The notes under the pieces were generated by a model. The model worked only from the letters and a program-made list of their open reading frames with translations. It was not told the DNA's origin and searched no databases. Positions 24,001 through 29,457 of a stretch of DNA of 64,000 bases are shown here, one piece after another (position 1 is the first letter of the stretch; every line of letters starts with the position of its first letter). A program made the translations under genes and the position numbers. The stretch spans positions 5,721,501 to 5,785,500 of the forward strand of contig OW203985.1 of the NCBI GenBank assembly GCA_934047225.1. The letters are read 5' to 3'. The DNA comes from Ypsolopha sequella (Eukaryota; Arthropoda; Insecta; Lepidoptera; Ypsolophidae).

Positions 24001-24134
24001 ATCCTTACCTCTAGATACCCTACAGGTCCATTGAAGGGGTAGTCTCCAAGCCTCCGCTCCTCGTCCAGAAACTTCCCAGCCTTGCCGTTGACTGGCGGGC
24101 AGAACAGACCATAGTTGAAGCTCTCCTTCAGCTC
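1..24134 (-). CDS. Shank: Shank/ProSAP postsynaptic scaffold gene, spliced, partial at both ends
   Basis: Gene-level entry; exons are listed separately. Shank proteins organise the postsynaptic density: the SPN and ankyrin regions face actin and membrane partners, SH3 and PDZ bind channels and GKAP-type scaffolds, and the proline-rich and SAM parts bind Homer/cortactin and self-assemble. Seen here: 15 exons from 24134 to 3252, all with AG acceptors and GT donors and consistent phases (2325 bp, no stop), then exons at 1812-1923 and 1-75. Domain order (SPN C-terminal part, six ankyrin repeats, SH3, PDZ with a GFGF loop, conserved basic motif) is diagnostic for Shank. Missing: the first SPN exons with the initiator Met, and the C-terminal Pro-rich/SAM part beyond position 1. 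All transposons found sit in introns; coding exons are intact, so the gene is probably functional. Drosophila's ortholog is called Prosap. Confidence 0.95.
1043..1219 (-). mobile_element. Helitron-like non-autonomous element, degenerate
   Basis: On the minus strand the end is a GC-rich hairpin (GCGGGCGAAGCCGCGGGC) followed by AAAAGCTAG, the Helitron 3' terminus. The body matches the element at 38608-38782 (acaaaccaacaaacacac and ACGGATCGACG-like blocks). Its 5' end is degenerate. Confidence 0.65.
1342..1525. repeat. Dispersed repeat, shared with 33825-33995
   Basis: Both copies contain a ttttgtgatttttttc block, then AAAGTTATC.TAATTGCGTTT, CACTAAAGCATGTCC and tttttgaaatttttggt/aagtact, in the same orientation. 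The family is not recognised. Confidence 0.7.
1812..1923 (-). CDS. Shank: Shank exon: FHSTPDL / RSSEDV segment
   Basis: This 112-bp exon (phase 0 in, 1 out) encodes [20 protein letters not shown] then [17 protein letters not shown]. The FHSTPDL and R(S/T)xEDV motifs are conserved in Shank just before the long proline-rich region. The acceptor is TGTTTCCAG and the donor CATG/GTATGT. It links exon 3252-3384 (phase 0) to exon 1-75 (phase 1). Confidence 0.88.
1930..3045. other. Intron of Shank without recognised content
   Basis: A GC-rich stretch at 1980-2110 and another at 2680-2810 look unlike the AT-rich surroundings, but they have no splice sites in phase and no recognisable protein. Nothing else is supported. 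Confidence 0.4.
3046..3051 (-). promoter_or_regulatory. Poly(A) signal AATAAA after the alternative terminal exon
   Basis: On the minus strand AATAAA begins ten bases after the TAG at 3062-3064. It is a canonical cleavage/polyadenylation hexamer in the right place for an early-ending Shank transcript. Confidence 0.6.
3062..3200 (-). CDS. Shank: Probable alternative 3'-terminal exon of Shank (short isoform)
   Basis: The 139-bp stretch encodes 45 residues and a TAG stop: [19 protein letters not shown], then [15 protein letters not shown] and a tail ending THRLGF. Third codon positions are strongly G/C, as in the neighbouring Shank exons. The acceptor is GCGTTCCAG. It enters in phase 2, so it fits directly after exon 5619-5748 but not after 3252-3384. 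AATAAA follows the stop within about 15 bases. I infer a short isoform of 776 visible residues lacking the Pro-rich and SAM parts. I do not recognise the tail itself; the inference rests on splice phase, codon use and the poly(A) signal. Confidence 0.68.
3252..3384 (-). CDS. Shank: Shank exon: YSPARG / [11 protein letters not shown] segment
   Basis: This 133-bp exon (phase 2 in, 0 out) encodes [20 protein letters not shown] then [20 protein letters not shown] and RSRGK before donor [16 protein letters not shown] is a conserved Shank segment. In phase it joins 1812-1923, not the closer exon at 3062-3200. Confidence 0.92.
3846..3869 (+). repeat. mariner left terminal inverted repeat
   Basis: It begins CGTAGGGCGGCTGACATG directly after a TA and matches the reverse complement of 5115-5138 at 19 of 24 positions. 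Confidence 0.88.
4026..5003 (+). CDS. mariner transposase, 325 aa, C-terminus lost by a frameshift at a T-run
   Basis: This is a cut-and-paste DNA transposase of the IS630-Tc1-mariner superfamily. The N-terminal helix-turn-helix DNA-binding part runs over about residues 1-110, followed by the interdomain motif WVPRMLT at 120-125 and the catalytic DDE/D domain. The acidic residues are D158 (TCDETW), D252 (LHDNAPVH) and D287 (APCDYFLF), with exactly 34 residues between the last two: the mariner DD34D signature. I chose the start at [13 protein letters not shown] because mariner proteins begin like this; in-frame Met codons exist upstream (3897, 4005) but the sequence there is not mariner-like. 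The frame ends at 5003 inside a run of T. In another frame the expected tail continues ([15 protein letters not shown]) to a TAA at 5071-5073, so a small indel removed about 24 residues. Activity is therefore doubtful. Confidence 0.9.
   Translation: MDKIEQRAVIKFLTKEGNTPSEIRQRMLRVFGSSCSSEFVIKFWSRQFKLGRESLEDDPRSGRPVSAVTDENVARVKKNILEDRRVKQWEIARDVGVSKERVNEISHEHLNMSKVSARWVPRMLTAFDMERRVKCCEEFLDMSRGKEEEIISRIVTCDETWIRQWDPESKQESLQWKLKDEKPPRKFKVCPSAGKLMATIFWDTEGILLIDYFPKKTTMNADYYSNLLYQPRETIKEKRRGKLSKGILILHDNAPVHTARTTKLAIKDNGFETIDHPPYSPDLAPCDYFLFRLLKKNLRGRRFMTDDEMKAAVSDYFDDTPIFFF
5115..5138 (-). repeat. mariner right terminal inverted repeat
   Basis: On the minus strand it reads CGAGGGGAGGCTGAAAAG, ending GTAATCT, and is followed on the plus strand by TA. 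Confidence 0.88.
5619..5748 (-). CDS. Shank: Shank exon: TASIRQRP / [13 protein letters not shown] segment
   Basis: This 130-bp exon (phase 1 in, 2 out) encodes [20 protein letters not shown] and [19 protein letters not shown]. The [13 protein letters not shown] block is a strongly conserved Shank motif between PDZ and the proline-rich region. The acceptor is GTATCTTCAG and the donor AG/GTATCT. Its phase-2 end can join two exons: 3252-3384 or the alternative terminal exon 3062-3200. The mariner element sits in the intron downstream. Confidence 0.94.
5929..6024 (-). CDS. Shank: Shank exon: short Glu/Ser-rich linker
   Basis: This 96-bp exon is phase 1 at both ends and encodes [20 protein letters not shown] followed by [12 protein letters not shown]. 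The donor A/GTACGG is weaker than the others, but it is the one that keeps the phase into the next exon; the frame stops soon after. Acceptor is TTTTACAG. Confidence 0.8.
6066..6119. repeat. Short perfect-stem hairpin
   Basis: GGTGGATG and CAGTTTTT on the left pair with AAAAAACTG and CATCCACC on the right. It may be the core of a decayed MITE. Confidence 0.5.
6305..6435. mobile_element. Small MITE-like inverted-repeat element, second copy at 51436-51541
   Basis: The left arm CCTTATTATTGCCTAACTTC with AACATCT pairs with AGATGTTAAAGTAAGACAAT plus AAGG on the right. The copy at 51436-51541 shares both arms and the internal TTTGAAAGCGATAG block. Confidence 0.65.
6751..6843 (-). CDS. Shank: Shank exon: basic post-PDZ motif
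   Basis: This 93-bp exon is phase 1 at both ends and encodes [20 protein letters not shown] then [10 protein letters not shown]. The [13 protein letters not shown] block is a conserved Shank segment just after the PDZ domain (TTLTLRSKSM in vertebrates). Acceptor is TTGTCAACAG, donor GTGAGA. Confidence 0.93.
   Translation of the reverse strand, partial: VEALRRRRLEETRAPRSVWDEREPSPWSLD
7199..7354. mobile_element. MITE-like palindrome in a Shank intron
   Basis: Terminal arms TCTACCGCGTAATTCTCATT and AATGAGAATTATGCGGTAGA are inverted repeats, extended by ATCAACATCAA/TTGAAGTTGAT. A clear target duplication was not found. Confidence 0.65.
7700..7880 (+). mobile_element. tRNA-derived SINE, degenerate
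   Basis: A box A-like start (GCGGTCTAGTGGTTTGAACG) is followed by a worn box B and GTAGGGGCACTTGTG, then GTCCGAAGTACGGC. The last two blocks recur at 55600-55675, so this is a family and not a tRNA gene. Confidence 0.55.
8025..8390 (-). mobile_element. Non-LTR retrotransposon 3' region, fragment
   Basis: On the minus strand it reads GGTGGTAGAGCTGATCCC, GGAGGTACCACCATCTTACT, TGGATGGCGGTATATCCATC and GGCACCACGCTTACCAACCC. The same order occurs on the plus strand at 51717-52035 and in part at 39709-39790. No intact ORF. I take it as a LINE 3' end, family not named. Confidence 0.6.
8646..8754 (-). CDS. Shank: Shank exon: second part of PDZ domain
   Basis: The exon encodes [20 protein letters not shown] and [11 protein letters not shown], the PDZ alpha-B helix with its conserved His and the last beta strand. 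Acceptor is GTTTCCAG. The donor is less certain: AATG/GTGATA at 8646 is preferred, and a second GT nine bases upstream (exon end 8655) keeps the same phase 1, so the protein differs by three residues at most. Confidence 0.9.
8982..9416 (+). pseudogene. C-terminal end of a non-LTR retrotransposon polyprotein (5'-truncated), in a Shank intron
   Basis: The 144-residue open frame starts [20 protein letters not shown], then [27 protein letters not shown] and ends with one C2H2 zinc finger ([21 protein letters not shown]). This order (LRW-GHV-RM, KRYKD, DR..WR, terminal C2H2) is the C-terminal tail of reverse-transcriptase proteins of many animal LINEs. The reverse transcriptase domain itself is absent, as expected from 5' truncation. 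It is probably inactive. Confidence 0.75.
9469..9732. mobile_element. TA-flanked palindromic MITE, family A copy 1
   Basis: It is 264 bp, flanked by TA. The arms start CAAGGTGACTTTTTGATC and pair along almost the whole length around a centre near 9600 (CCATAGTAATTCACT / ATCACTATGG). Four more copies exist in the window at 28417, 30107, 42753 and 52793. Confidence 0.88.
9930..10134 (-). CDS. Shank: Shank exon: first part of PDZ domain
   Basis: This 205-bp exon (phase 2 in, 0 out) encodes the PDZ beta-A strand ([10 protein letters not shown]), the carboxylate-binding loop [10 protein letters not shown], then [20 protein letters not shown] and GDFLIA. The GFGF loop and [16 protein letters not shown] block are the diagnostic PDZ residues, in Shank form. 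The vertebrate domain binds the C-termini of GKAP/SAPAP and receptors. The donor is GCG/GTGAGT; reading past it soon hits a stop. Confidence 0.96.
10166..10232 (+). repeat. SINE body fragment, interrupted by the element at 10233
   Basis: CAGAGCTCCTCACATCCAGA, ending TGCAATGATATAATGTTAAA, is shared with 35442-35514, where it follows a tRNA-like head. Confidence 0.7.
10233..10789. mobile_element. DNA transposon, non-autonomous, with 9-bp target duplication
   Basis: The terminal inverted repeats read AGTAGGGCCACTGAGTGATG on the left and CAGTAGAGCCACTGAGTGAT on the right (reverse complement), with TATGAC further in. TAATGTTAA flanks both sides (10224-10232 and 10790-10798). The interior (557 bp in total) has no ORF. 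The long duplication suggests a hAT- or MULE-type transposase. Confidence 0.7.
10897..10997 (-). CDS. Shank: Shank exon: SH3-PDZ linker
   Basis: This 101-bp exon (phase 0 in, 2 out) encodes [20 protein letters not shown] followed by [13 protein letters not shown], a basic linker. The final AG joins the C of the next exon to give Ser. Acceptor TTTTCAG and donor GTAAGT are strong. There is little similarity to vertebrate Shank here; the assignment rests on phase and position. Confidence 0.85.
11047..11555. repeat. Dispersed repeat starting ACCGGCCAAGTGCGAGTC
   Basis: The left end ACCGGCCAAGTGCGAGTCAG and right part ACGGACGGACGGACAACGG with GGTACTATGGAACCCTAAA frame an AT-rich body. Related ends occur at 19298-19465, 27708-27785 and 46488-46522. 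No coding capacity. Confidence 0.6.
11580..11701 (-). CDS. Shank: Shank exon: second half of SH3 domain
   Basis: This 122-bp exon (phase 1 in, 0 out) completes the SH3: [20 protein letters not shown], then [13 protein letters not shown], the ALYDY-opposite strand and final 3-10 helix. The Trp that lines the ligand groove in most SH3 domains (GFWEG in vertebrate Shank) is Leu here, so classical polyproline binding may be weak. Acceptor is TTATTGCAG, donor GTAATG. Confidence 0.94.
11957..12154 (-). CDS. Shank: Shank exon: Ser/Thr-rich linker and first half of SH3 domain
   Basis: This 198-bp exon is phase 1 at both ends. After the acidic/Ser linker ([16 protein letters not shown]) it encodes the SH3 start [20 protein letters not shown] and QGDIIE. 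The usual ALYDY of SH3 domains is replaced by LQTYEPN, which is typical of insect Shank. Acceptor is TATTCGTCAG, donor GTACTT. Confidence 0.94.
12588..12836 (-). CDS. Shank: Shank exon: linker between ankyrin repeats and SH3
   Basis: This 249-bp exon is phase 1 at both ends. It starts [14 protein letters not shown], matching the post-ankyrin segment of Shank, then a Trp-containing stretch ([14 protein letters not shown]) and a Ser-rich low-complexity tract ending [10 protein letters not shown]. It is probably disordered. The acceptor is CATTTCAG and the donor GTAAAC. Another frame is open over the same bases but breaks the phase chain. Confidence 0.9.
13491..13557 (-). CDS. Shank: Shank exon: last ankyrin helix
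   Basis: This short 67-bp exon (phase 0 in, 1 out) encodes [18 protein letters not shown] and TEEV, the final ankyrin helix. Acceptor TTTTCAG, donor GTGAGT. The join to the next exon recreates the conserved Shank EVVPFR sequence that follows the ankyrin domain. Confidence 0.93.
13655..13860. repeat. Mixed repeat fragments in a Shank intron
   Basis: ATCCATCGCTTTGGATACT with flanking sequence also occurs at 53085-53105. At 13795-13835 an AACCGGTTTCGCCTTACGGC hairpin-like segment is followed by ATTATCAAGGAGC. Confidence 0.45.
13960..14010. repeat. Short dispersed repeat (CCAAGTGCCGACAATCGCAA)
   Basis: The block continues with GTATTAATCATG and recurs at 42475-42515 and, in part, at 51300-51335. 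Confidence 0.6.
14268..14450 (+). mobile_element. SINE, tRNA-derived, with GTGAAACGTGGG body
   Basis: The box B-like sequence CGCGGGTTCAATTCC is followed by AGTGAAACGTGGGTATAAGA and GACTGTGACTTGC, a body repeated at 41335, 28815, 56195 and, reversed, at 29780 and 52660. Confidence 0.6.
14494..14688 (-). CDS. Shank: Shank exon: ankyrin repeats 5-6
   Basis: The exon encodes 65 residues, phase 0 to 0, starting [20 protein letters not shown] and containing [13 protein letters not shown] and [14 protein letters not shown], ending QTPYQ before donor GTGCGT. The LLFYGAD and [10 protein letters not shown] motifs are near-invariant in Shank ankyrin repeats. Acceptor is TGCCCCCAG. The open frame runs a little beyond the donor but loses similarity there. 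Confidence 0.96.
14773..16490 (+). mobile_element. LINE 3' untranslated region, split by a TA-flanked element
   Basis: 14773-15409 matches the minus-strand LINE at 48298-48950 in order: TCTAAGGAGTTAACATTAA, CTTGCTAAGTTTCTTGCCC, TGGGATTTGGTCGGCCG, CCGGGTCTCCGGTATGGGTT. After the insertion at 15410-16443, the LINE resumes at 16446 with ACTTTGCAACATAAACTATT and the TTTGAATTTGAA tail. Confidence 0.85.
15410..16443. mobile_element. 1034-bp non-autonomous DNA transposon with long terminal inverted repeats, TA target
   Basis: About 130 bp at each end are inverted copies (left CAGGATGTGACCAGGCGATT, then ATTCCGTAACTATTACAG and CGAAAGTACGTTACCTAATC). The right copy carries a 14-base insertion just inside the terminal CAGG. 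TA flanks both sides, and the LINE sequence it interrupts is contiguous once it is removed. No transposase is encoded. Part of its interior recurs at 55690-56110. Confidence 0.85.
16491..17897. other. Shank intron, nothing recognised
   Basis: This is AT-rich DNA with T-runs (17200-17330). Only small repeat traces are visible and there is no supported exon. Confidence 0.5.
17898..18217 (-). CDS. Shank: Shank exon: ankyrin repeats 2-4
   Basis: This 320-bp exon enters in phase 1 and leaves in phase 0. It encodes three ankyrin units: [20 protein letters not shown], then [20 protein letters not shown] with [11 protein letters not shown], then GLTPLYMSV with [12 protein letters not shown] and GWQEVHQ. 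The repeat cores (TPL, LLELGA) and the GWQEIH-type motif match Shank closely. Acceptor is ATCATTTCAG, donor GTCAGT. Confidence 0.96.
18402..18934. mobile_element. 533-bp giant palindrome (fold-back element)
   Basis: The arms are inverted copies from TTAATGTAGTTTTAGTTTAT to the matching right end, including AAGATATATTTCGGGC and CACTGGGCCCGGCATCAG. The centre holds ATTC/GAAT tetranucleotide repeats (18605-18632 and 18686-18735). The short sequence TTTGTTAATGTA occurs at both outer edges and may be part of the target. Confidence 0.8.
19298..19465. repeat. Dispersed repeat, ACCGGTCAAGTGCGAGT family
   Basis: It starts ACCGGTCAAGTGCGAGTAGG and ends GGTACGGAACCCTAAAG. The same family as 11047-11555. 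Confidence 0.55.
19949..20414. mobile_element. 466-bp TTAA-flanked element, copy 1
   Basis: TTAA lies at 19945-19948 and 20415-20418. The ends GGCCTTACTATTGCCAAAT and (reversed) GGCGATTACCATCGCCAAAT-like are imperfect inverted repeats. An inverted full-length copy, also 466 bp, is at 31516-31981, and fragments are at 22629 and 54219. TTAA targets are typical of piggyBac; the type is inferred. Confidence 0.85.
20419..21712. other. Shank intron, mostly unassigned
   Basis: There is a CA-rich microsatellite at 20685, a short repeat trace GGGCGGATCCAGGATTTAAT at 20940, and a T10-G12 run at 21370-21390. Around 21595-21670 a short inverted repeat (GCCCGGTTCA...TGAACCGGGC) frames 50 bases. No exon. 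Confidence 0.45.
21713..22257 (-). repeat. 107-bp tandem array: five degenerate copies of the 3' end of a Shank exon plus its splice donor
   Basis: Five units follow the true exon, with the shared CCCAGT block starting at 21721, 21832, 21939, 22045 and 22152 (true exon 22259), so spacing is 111, 107, 106, 107 and 107 bases. Each unit, read on the minus strand, holds about 94 bases of exon (residues [20 protein letters not shown] to QETG) and about 13 bases of intron starting GTAAGT. The unit nearest the exon matches it over roughly 80 bases; the farthest is the most diverged. All five keep the exon's reading frame open. Four keep a GTAAG donor; the unit starting near 22045 has GTATTT instead. 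No unit has a usable splice acceptor in phase, and read-through from the true exon meets a stop in the next unit. Confidence 0.92.
22258..22438 (-). CDS. Shank: Shank exon: end of SPN domain and start of ankyrin repeats
   Basis: This 181-bp exon (phase 0 in, 1 out) encodes [10 protein letters not shown], the SPN end shared by all Shanks, then a helical linker ([11 protein letters not shown]) and the first ankyrin segment ending [10 protein letters not shown]. The acceptor is TTTTCAG and the donor GGGG/GTAAGT. The last base G joins AA of the next exon to give Glu, reading [13 protein letters not shown] across the junction. The 3' half of this exon is the source of the tandem array immediately downstream at 21713-22257. 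An in-frame ATG lies just upstream in the intron, but there is no sign that it is used. Confidence 0.95.
22629..22800. mobile_element. Fragment of the TTAA-flanked element family
   Basis: After TTAA at 22625-22628 it keeps TCGCCAA, AATATCGACAGAAAC, ATTGAAATAACG and the CACATGGACGCGAT block of the 466-bp element, about its first third. Confidence 0.65.
24009..24134 (-). CDS. Shank: Shank exon: SPN (FERM-like) domain, first visible exon
   Basis: The exon encodes 42 residues in phase 0 at both ends. It contains NYGLFCPP, the [11 protein letters not shown] signature and PVGYLE, all characteristic of the Shank N-terminal SPN domain, a ubiquitin-like/FERM-like module that packs on the ankyrin repeats and binds small GTPases in mammals. 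Acceptor is CTTGTCCAG, donor GTAAGG. The residues that should precede it (the first SPN strand with a VWDVKQQ-type motif) were searched for up to 64000 and not found, so the upstream intron is very long or the exon is diverged. Confidence 0.93.
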
Positions 24135-26224
24135 CTGGACAAGAGACACCACCGGTTAGAGGGAGGTAGATGCAGGTTTACCAGCTCACTCATGGATTCG
24201 GTTGCACTTGGTCGTTGTTTATTTAGGAGCTCTCCAGAAAACAGGTTTTAGAAAGGTCACGATCAGCATCACATTAATGGTGAGGGTGGGGTTTACCGTA
24301 GTTCTTTAGTTTAGAATTGGTGGAGTTAGGAACCTTTTCATCGGTCAAGTAACGAAAACATGGGAATTTTAAAACACCGTCACCGTATTGCTACGGGAGA
24401 GGGTGAAAACAATATACATCACGTAGTGTTTACAGCGCCTCTTAATTGTTCATTTTGCGAATTGTAAAAATTCGCGTCTTCAGATATTTTACTCCTATTG
24501 CACGACTAACATATACATATCTTAGTGGTTGGGCGGTCGTACAAGCAAAACGTCCAAGAGCAATCGATTTCTGATTTTATATGCGATCTAGTTGGAATAA
24601 AAGGATATCAACATGGAAAACAATCAGTGTTGTACACAACATGCATTCTCGGTTATTCGAAACAATAAAAACAATTAAGTAATAGAAAATTACAGTCGGG
24701 AGCATAAAGGTTTATCGATTAAACCGAACAGCAGGATTGAATTTAATTGCGAGCGCTTTAATACCGCCCTGTGGTGTCTCAATGCGATTTTTAGCGCTGC
24801 TTTTTATGACGGTAATATATTTAAGGTTTTGCCAGTAAAATGGCAGCCAATCACGAGAGAATACTAACGAAGTCTGACGTAGATTTACAGCGCTGCAACG
24901 ATTGATGAATCGGGTTTGAGAGGGCTCGTCAGAGCATGCAGGAACATCGCACGTCGCTGGCTGGGGGCATAGGGCACATTCTTTAGACCCCGAGGGAAAT
25001 GCCAGATAGTTTTAGTATTTACGGTTCCTTTGTTGTCGAGTGCTACATCCAATTATGCAAATGTGTATTGCGTAAACTTTCATTCGTTTACATGTGACTT
25101 CTTTATAACATTCCTGATTTCCGTTATGCAAAACATTTGTTATCTTTTCTTGCATTCAAGAATTTCATGCGCATAACATGCACCGGAAGAAATGGCATTG
25201 TTTAAACACTTCGTCGCCAACTGTACCTTACATTACAGGAATACCATACGCTGCGTTACGCCTGGAATATTTATATATACATTACTTTTTTTAAATGTTA
25301 TAAAATGACAGATAACATGATAAGTATAGAGTCTTGCCATAAGTATGTAGAGTTGACAAAAACATATTTCCGGATTTTGTTACGGAACATTCACAGACAT
25401 TTTTGCTGACTTTTTGAGGGTAATACACAAGGTCACTTTAATAAACACCTATTTATTATTAAATTCATAACGGAGACTCCGTGATCAATCACAAGGCTAA
25501 ATTACCCTTTGTGAAATTCGCAAAAAAAGAAACATGTTGAGTTCCCCTATTTGTAAATATACAAAATTGATTTAAATTTTGTACGTTCTAATATTTTAAT
25601 CAGATTTTAATTAATTACCTAGTTTGTATGTTTTGTGTATTGTAACTGCGTTGTGAGATATATTTTTATATTATTGTTTATTTTATACTAATCTTCTCTG
25701 GGCTGGGCCCGAAAAAAAAAGGGGGAAAAATTTAGTTTAAGTCTCCTGTACCAAAAAAGTCACCTTATACTTTATAATCTCTCGTATGATTCAGAAAGAA
25801 AATATATACGAAATATTCGAAAGCGGTTCAAAAACAACGAGCGTGCAAATATTGCGTCCGTATCAGTGTATGCTATCCACTGTTCCGTACCAAGACAAGT
25901 AGGATGAACTAGCATGATCTATCGTACGGATGTTAACAAGATCTCTGACAGGGCAAGTTACTGTAGGAAGCGCCTTATCCTAGAGACCACATTACAGGAA
26001 CAGAGACTGGTTTGAGCCTTTTATTATTGCGCGGCAAATTGAATAAAGCGTGCAATTATGGAGGAGCCAGTTTTTGATGTAATGCTAGGTTATTGTACCT
26101 GGTTTACTAGAATTGTATGTGTGAGAACATTCTACGTGATATTGTATATTTACTTATGTTTACTGTAGAGGTGAGAATTTGACGTGAAATAATTAATTGT
26201 ACAAGAGTAACTTTCTTTGCATTG
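24135..26224. other. Upstream of the first visible Shank exon; no exon recognised
   Basis: This is AT-rich sequence with moderate GC islands (24890-25010). I looked for a minus-strand SPN exon here and found none. Confidence 0.4.
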
Positions 26225-26678
26225 TATATATCTATAAAAACACATTATCACAATATCCAGATATATTTCGACTTTTGATGTCGGCCTCAGTGGAATTAGT
26301 TAAAATAAATATAATATGTTACAAATGTCATAAAATGGAGTAGATGATTGACAGACAAATGAAGTAAAAGACAAAAGGGAAAAAAAAAAAAAAAAGTGTA
26401 TATGTGTATTGAGTAGGTAGGTTTTTAAATTTTAAAAATGTGTATTGAGTAGGTAGGTTTTTAAATTTAAAAAATTTTTAAAAACCTACCTACTCAATAC
26501 ACATATACACTTTTTTTTTTCCCCTTTTGTCTTTTACTTCATTTGTCTGTCAATCATCTACTCCATTTTATGACATTTGTAACATATTATATTTATTTTA
26601 ACTAATTCCACTGAGGCCGACATCAAAAGTCGAAATATATCTGGATATTGTGATAATGTGTTTTTTATAGATATATAT
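26225..26678. mobile_element. 454-bp near-perfect palindrome (fold-back element)
   Basis: Arms of about 225 bp begin TATATCTATAAAAACACATT on the left and are matched in reverse on the right; they contain CAGATATATTTCGACTTTTG and TCGGCCTCAGTGGAATTAG. The centre has duplicated GTGTATTGAGTAGGTAGG blocks. The AGATATATTTCG segment is shared with the palindrome at 18402-18934. Confidence 0.85.
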
Positions 26679-26689
26679 AATTTAAACTA

Positions 26690-28190
26690 AATAAAAAACA
26701 AATAACTTTTCTTTAATATTTAATTTCTTTGCATTGGTTTATTAAAATATTTAATTAATTTAATTAAAATAATTAAATTTAAATTTATACATCTATCTTA
26801 GTCACATTCTTATAGACAGTCTAAAAGATGATTTCCCTTGAACATTTTCCTCAGAGAGATAACAAGAAAAAATATAAAATTTGGTGACGCTACAGAAAAG
26901 ACCTAAATCTAAACCTAACTTAACTAAATGTACATTCCTCAATCTATCGCCGAATAATAGTTTAGTTTAGTTAATAGCATAGAAATTGATTTAGATTAGT
27001 TTAATTTTGTTTAATTCATAGATTTATTTTATTTATAGGATAGTTTTAACCAGTTTTTTTTTGTATCATACTAATATTAAATGTAATAAAATAATAAATG
27101 TACAGCATAGAAATATTATCTAAATATTTATCATTGACATAATTCATTTAAATTATTATTATAATTAAATTCAATTTATGTATGTAATGTCTCCAGCATT
27201 CTGGGCACCCTACCCCGGGACAGCGGTCTAGATAGTGTTTCTTATTTATAAATTATGTTTAGTTTTTTTTGTTTTAAATATACTTAAGTTATATAAATTA
27301 ATAAAAAAAATATTTAATAATATTTGTTAATATTTTGAAATTTTGTGTTGCAAAACTTGTAAATTCTGAGTCATGTGCCTGAAATAAATGCATTTTATTT
27401 TTCATTTATTTATTATTATCACACGAGTAATTAACAATCAGATACCGGAGGTGGTTAACTGGCCCTTAATAACAGTAACTGATCATAATATTTTGTGCAA
27501 CTGCTGTTACATAATGTGAGACATTGTGCACGAGGGACACCAGTGTACCAATGTCTAATTACGTTCAGTTACACACAATACCTACGTTATCTACGACTTT
27601 ATTGTTTGTCAGGCGCTACCATTATAGCGGCTTGTTTGTGTCGCCTGCTATGATACGAGTATCAATATTAACTATTGTTGTTGTGTTTTTTTTATTTACC
27701 ATGTTTAGGGTTCAGTACCCGTATTGTGTGTGGGTACGGAACCCTTCGTGCGCGAGTCTGATTCGCACTTACCAAATTATTTAGGTTATACTCTCATGTT
27801 GATTTGAGCACCCCTTATAGAATACTTCAGTTTCTAACGCTCATTCGATATCGTTATATTTAAAGGAGAGATGGAAATGGAGTTTGTTTGAGAGGGCCCG
27901 ATATTGGGGACCTATTCCAGAATAATCCGGTTGGTATTTCGAACGGAGTTGAAGCAAAATGTGTAGTTTTATCCGAGGATTTCAGAGATAGGGTTTGGAG
28001 ATATTACCTCTTGCTTGGAAGGAAGATGCGCAGAGGAAAAATATTGAAATAACACGCCAGAAAAAAGGGGAGAGAAGTAATTTCAGTGGCTGGGATATTT
28101 TTATGTAATTGGAGGAATAACAGTGACGTCAGAGTATCCTTGTAATATTGTAAGTATTTTACGTCACTCAGTGGTAGCTCACTAGGATAC
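26690..28190. other. AT-rich stretch with small repeat fragments
   Basis: 27708-27785 holds a reversed copy of the ACCGGCCAAGTGCGAGT repeat end (GTACGGAACCCTTCGTGCGC). The rest, including long A/T runs, is unassigned. Confidence 0.45.
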
Positions 28191-28194
28191 GGCA

Positions 28195-28262
28195 ACGTTA
28201 CTCAGTCGGTAGGACGTCGGGTTCTCAATCTTGAGACCCGGGATCAAATCTAACCGGACCAT
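28195..28262 (+). repeat. tRNA-like SINE head
   Basis: ACTCAGTCGGTAGGACGTCG resembles box A and GAGACCCGGGATCAAATC resembles box B, but no cloverleaf with paired acceptor ends can be built. Confidence 0.5.
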
Positions 28263-28416
28263 AATCATTAGTTTTTCGAAATTTTTGTATTTGTGTACTT
28301 AACTTACTTAACCTAATCCGTTCCGTACCTATAATTCATTTGGTTTGGTAAATTGTATAAAAAAAGATCGTATACCTTAAGTTGTTTAGTTTTAGTTATG
28401 TTATACATATATTATA

Positions 28417-28644
28417 CAAGTGACTTTTTGACCATTGTCCAAATTCATACTAGAGGCTTGGTAAGTGATCGGCATCATGAAACGATAACGATTTTTCTGA
28501 AATTCGTATAACGAAATTTTGGCTTCCCATAGTAATTCACTCCCAGTCCTAAGTGAATCACTATGGGAAGTCAAAATTTCATTTTATGAATTTTACAAAA
28601 ATCGTTACTGGTTCATGATGGACGATGTTCACAAATTCACCTTG
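28417..28644. mobile_element. TA-flanked palindromic MITE, family A copy 2 (internal deletion)
   Basis: It has the same ends and centre as copy 1, with one G missing from the left terminus and about 35 bases missing from the right arm after CATGATG. Confidence 0.85.
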
Positions 28645-29361
28645 TATATTTGCATGCTGTAATAGCCAGAACACGGCAGAACAAATACCTGCATCAACAT
28701 TGAAACATCTATTTTGATTTGATTTGACTTTGCTATGGTCGGTGAAGTAAAACACTGTGTGGTAAACTTGCATGCCCTAAAAGCGTGTTTACAAAATATT
28801 GGGACGTAAAAAACGTCAGTGAAAATAGGGTGTAAGAGTGTTGACTGTTCTAGTGACAATCCACACTTGAAAACACCTCTGATAGGATATAATATTATGT
28901 CGTAACGATATGTACCCAACCTTTATTATTCCCCTGCGTATTTCCCCATATTATTATTTATGATATAAAACTATTACCTATCTTATATTACATTAAAACT
29001 GACCTGTAATAAGTGTATCTGTTATACCTACATTACATAAATAAATATATTTCATTTCATTTCATGTATTGTGTATTATGTTCATTTTCAATGCATGTCC
29101 TCGTAAAGGCCCACTTTTTATGCATCAAAACCGAACAGAAAGTCGATTATTTTGCCCTAGGGCTTTATTATTATTATTATCTTTTTTTTTCAATGGTTGG
29201 CTAACCTGCAGCCTTTCTTCTGTACCATAAATGTCATACTTTTTTTTCCACTGTTTAACGGCTCTGGATACAGTCCTTTTGAGCCAATTACAATTTAAAG
29301 TTCACAAAATTATATTTGTTTTATTTCCTCACACTATGCATTGAAAAACGTAGTATGATAC

Positions 29362-29457
29362 ACGGGCGTAAAAGCAATAAATTACTCGGTTACGTTTAAA
29401 ACACTCGCTACGCTCGTGTTTTAAATCGTCCTCGTAATTTATTCCTTTGCGCCCTTG
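29362..29457. repeat. Imperfect palindrome
   Basis: GGGCGTAAAAGCAATAAATT pairs with AATTTATTCCTTTGCGCCC, and TTTAAAACACTCGC with GCTCGTGTTTTAAA. Possibly a decayed MITE. Confidence 0.55.
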
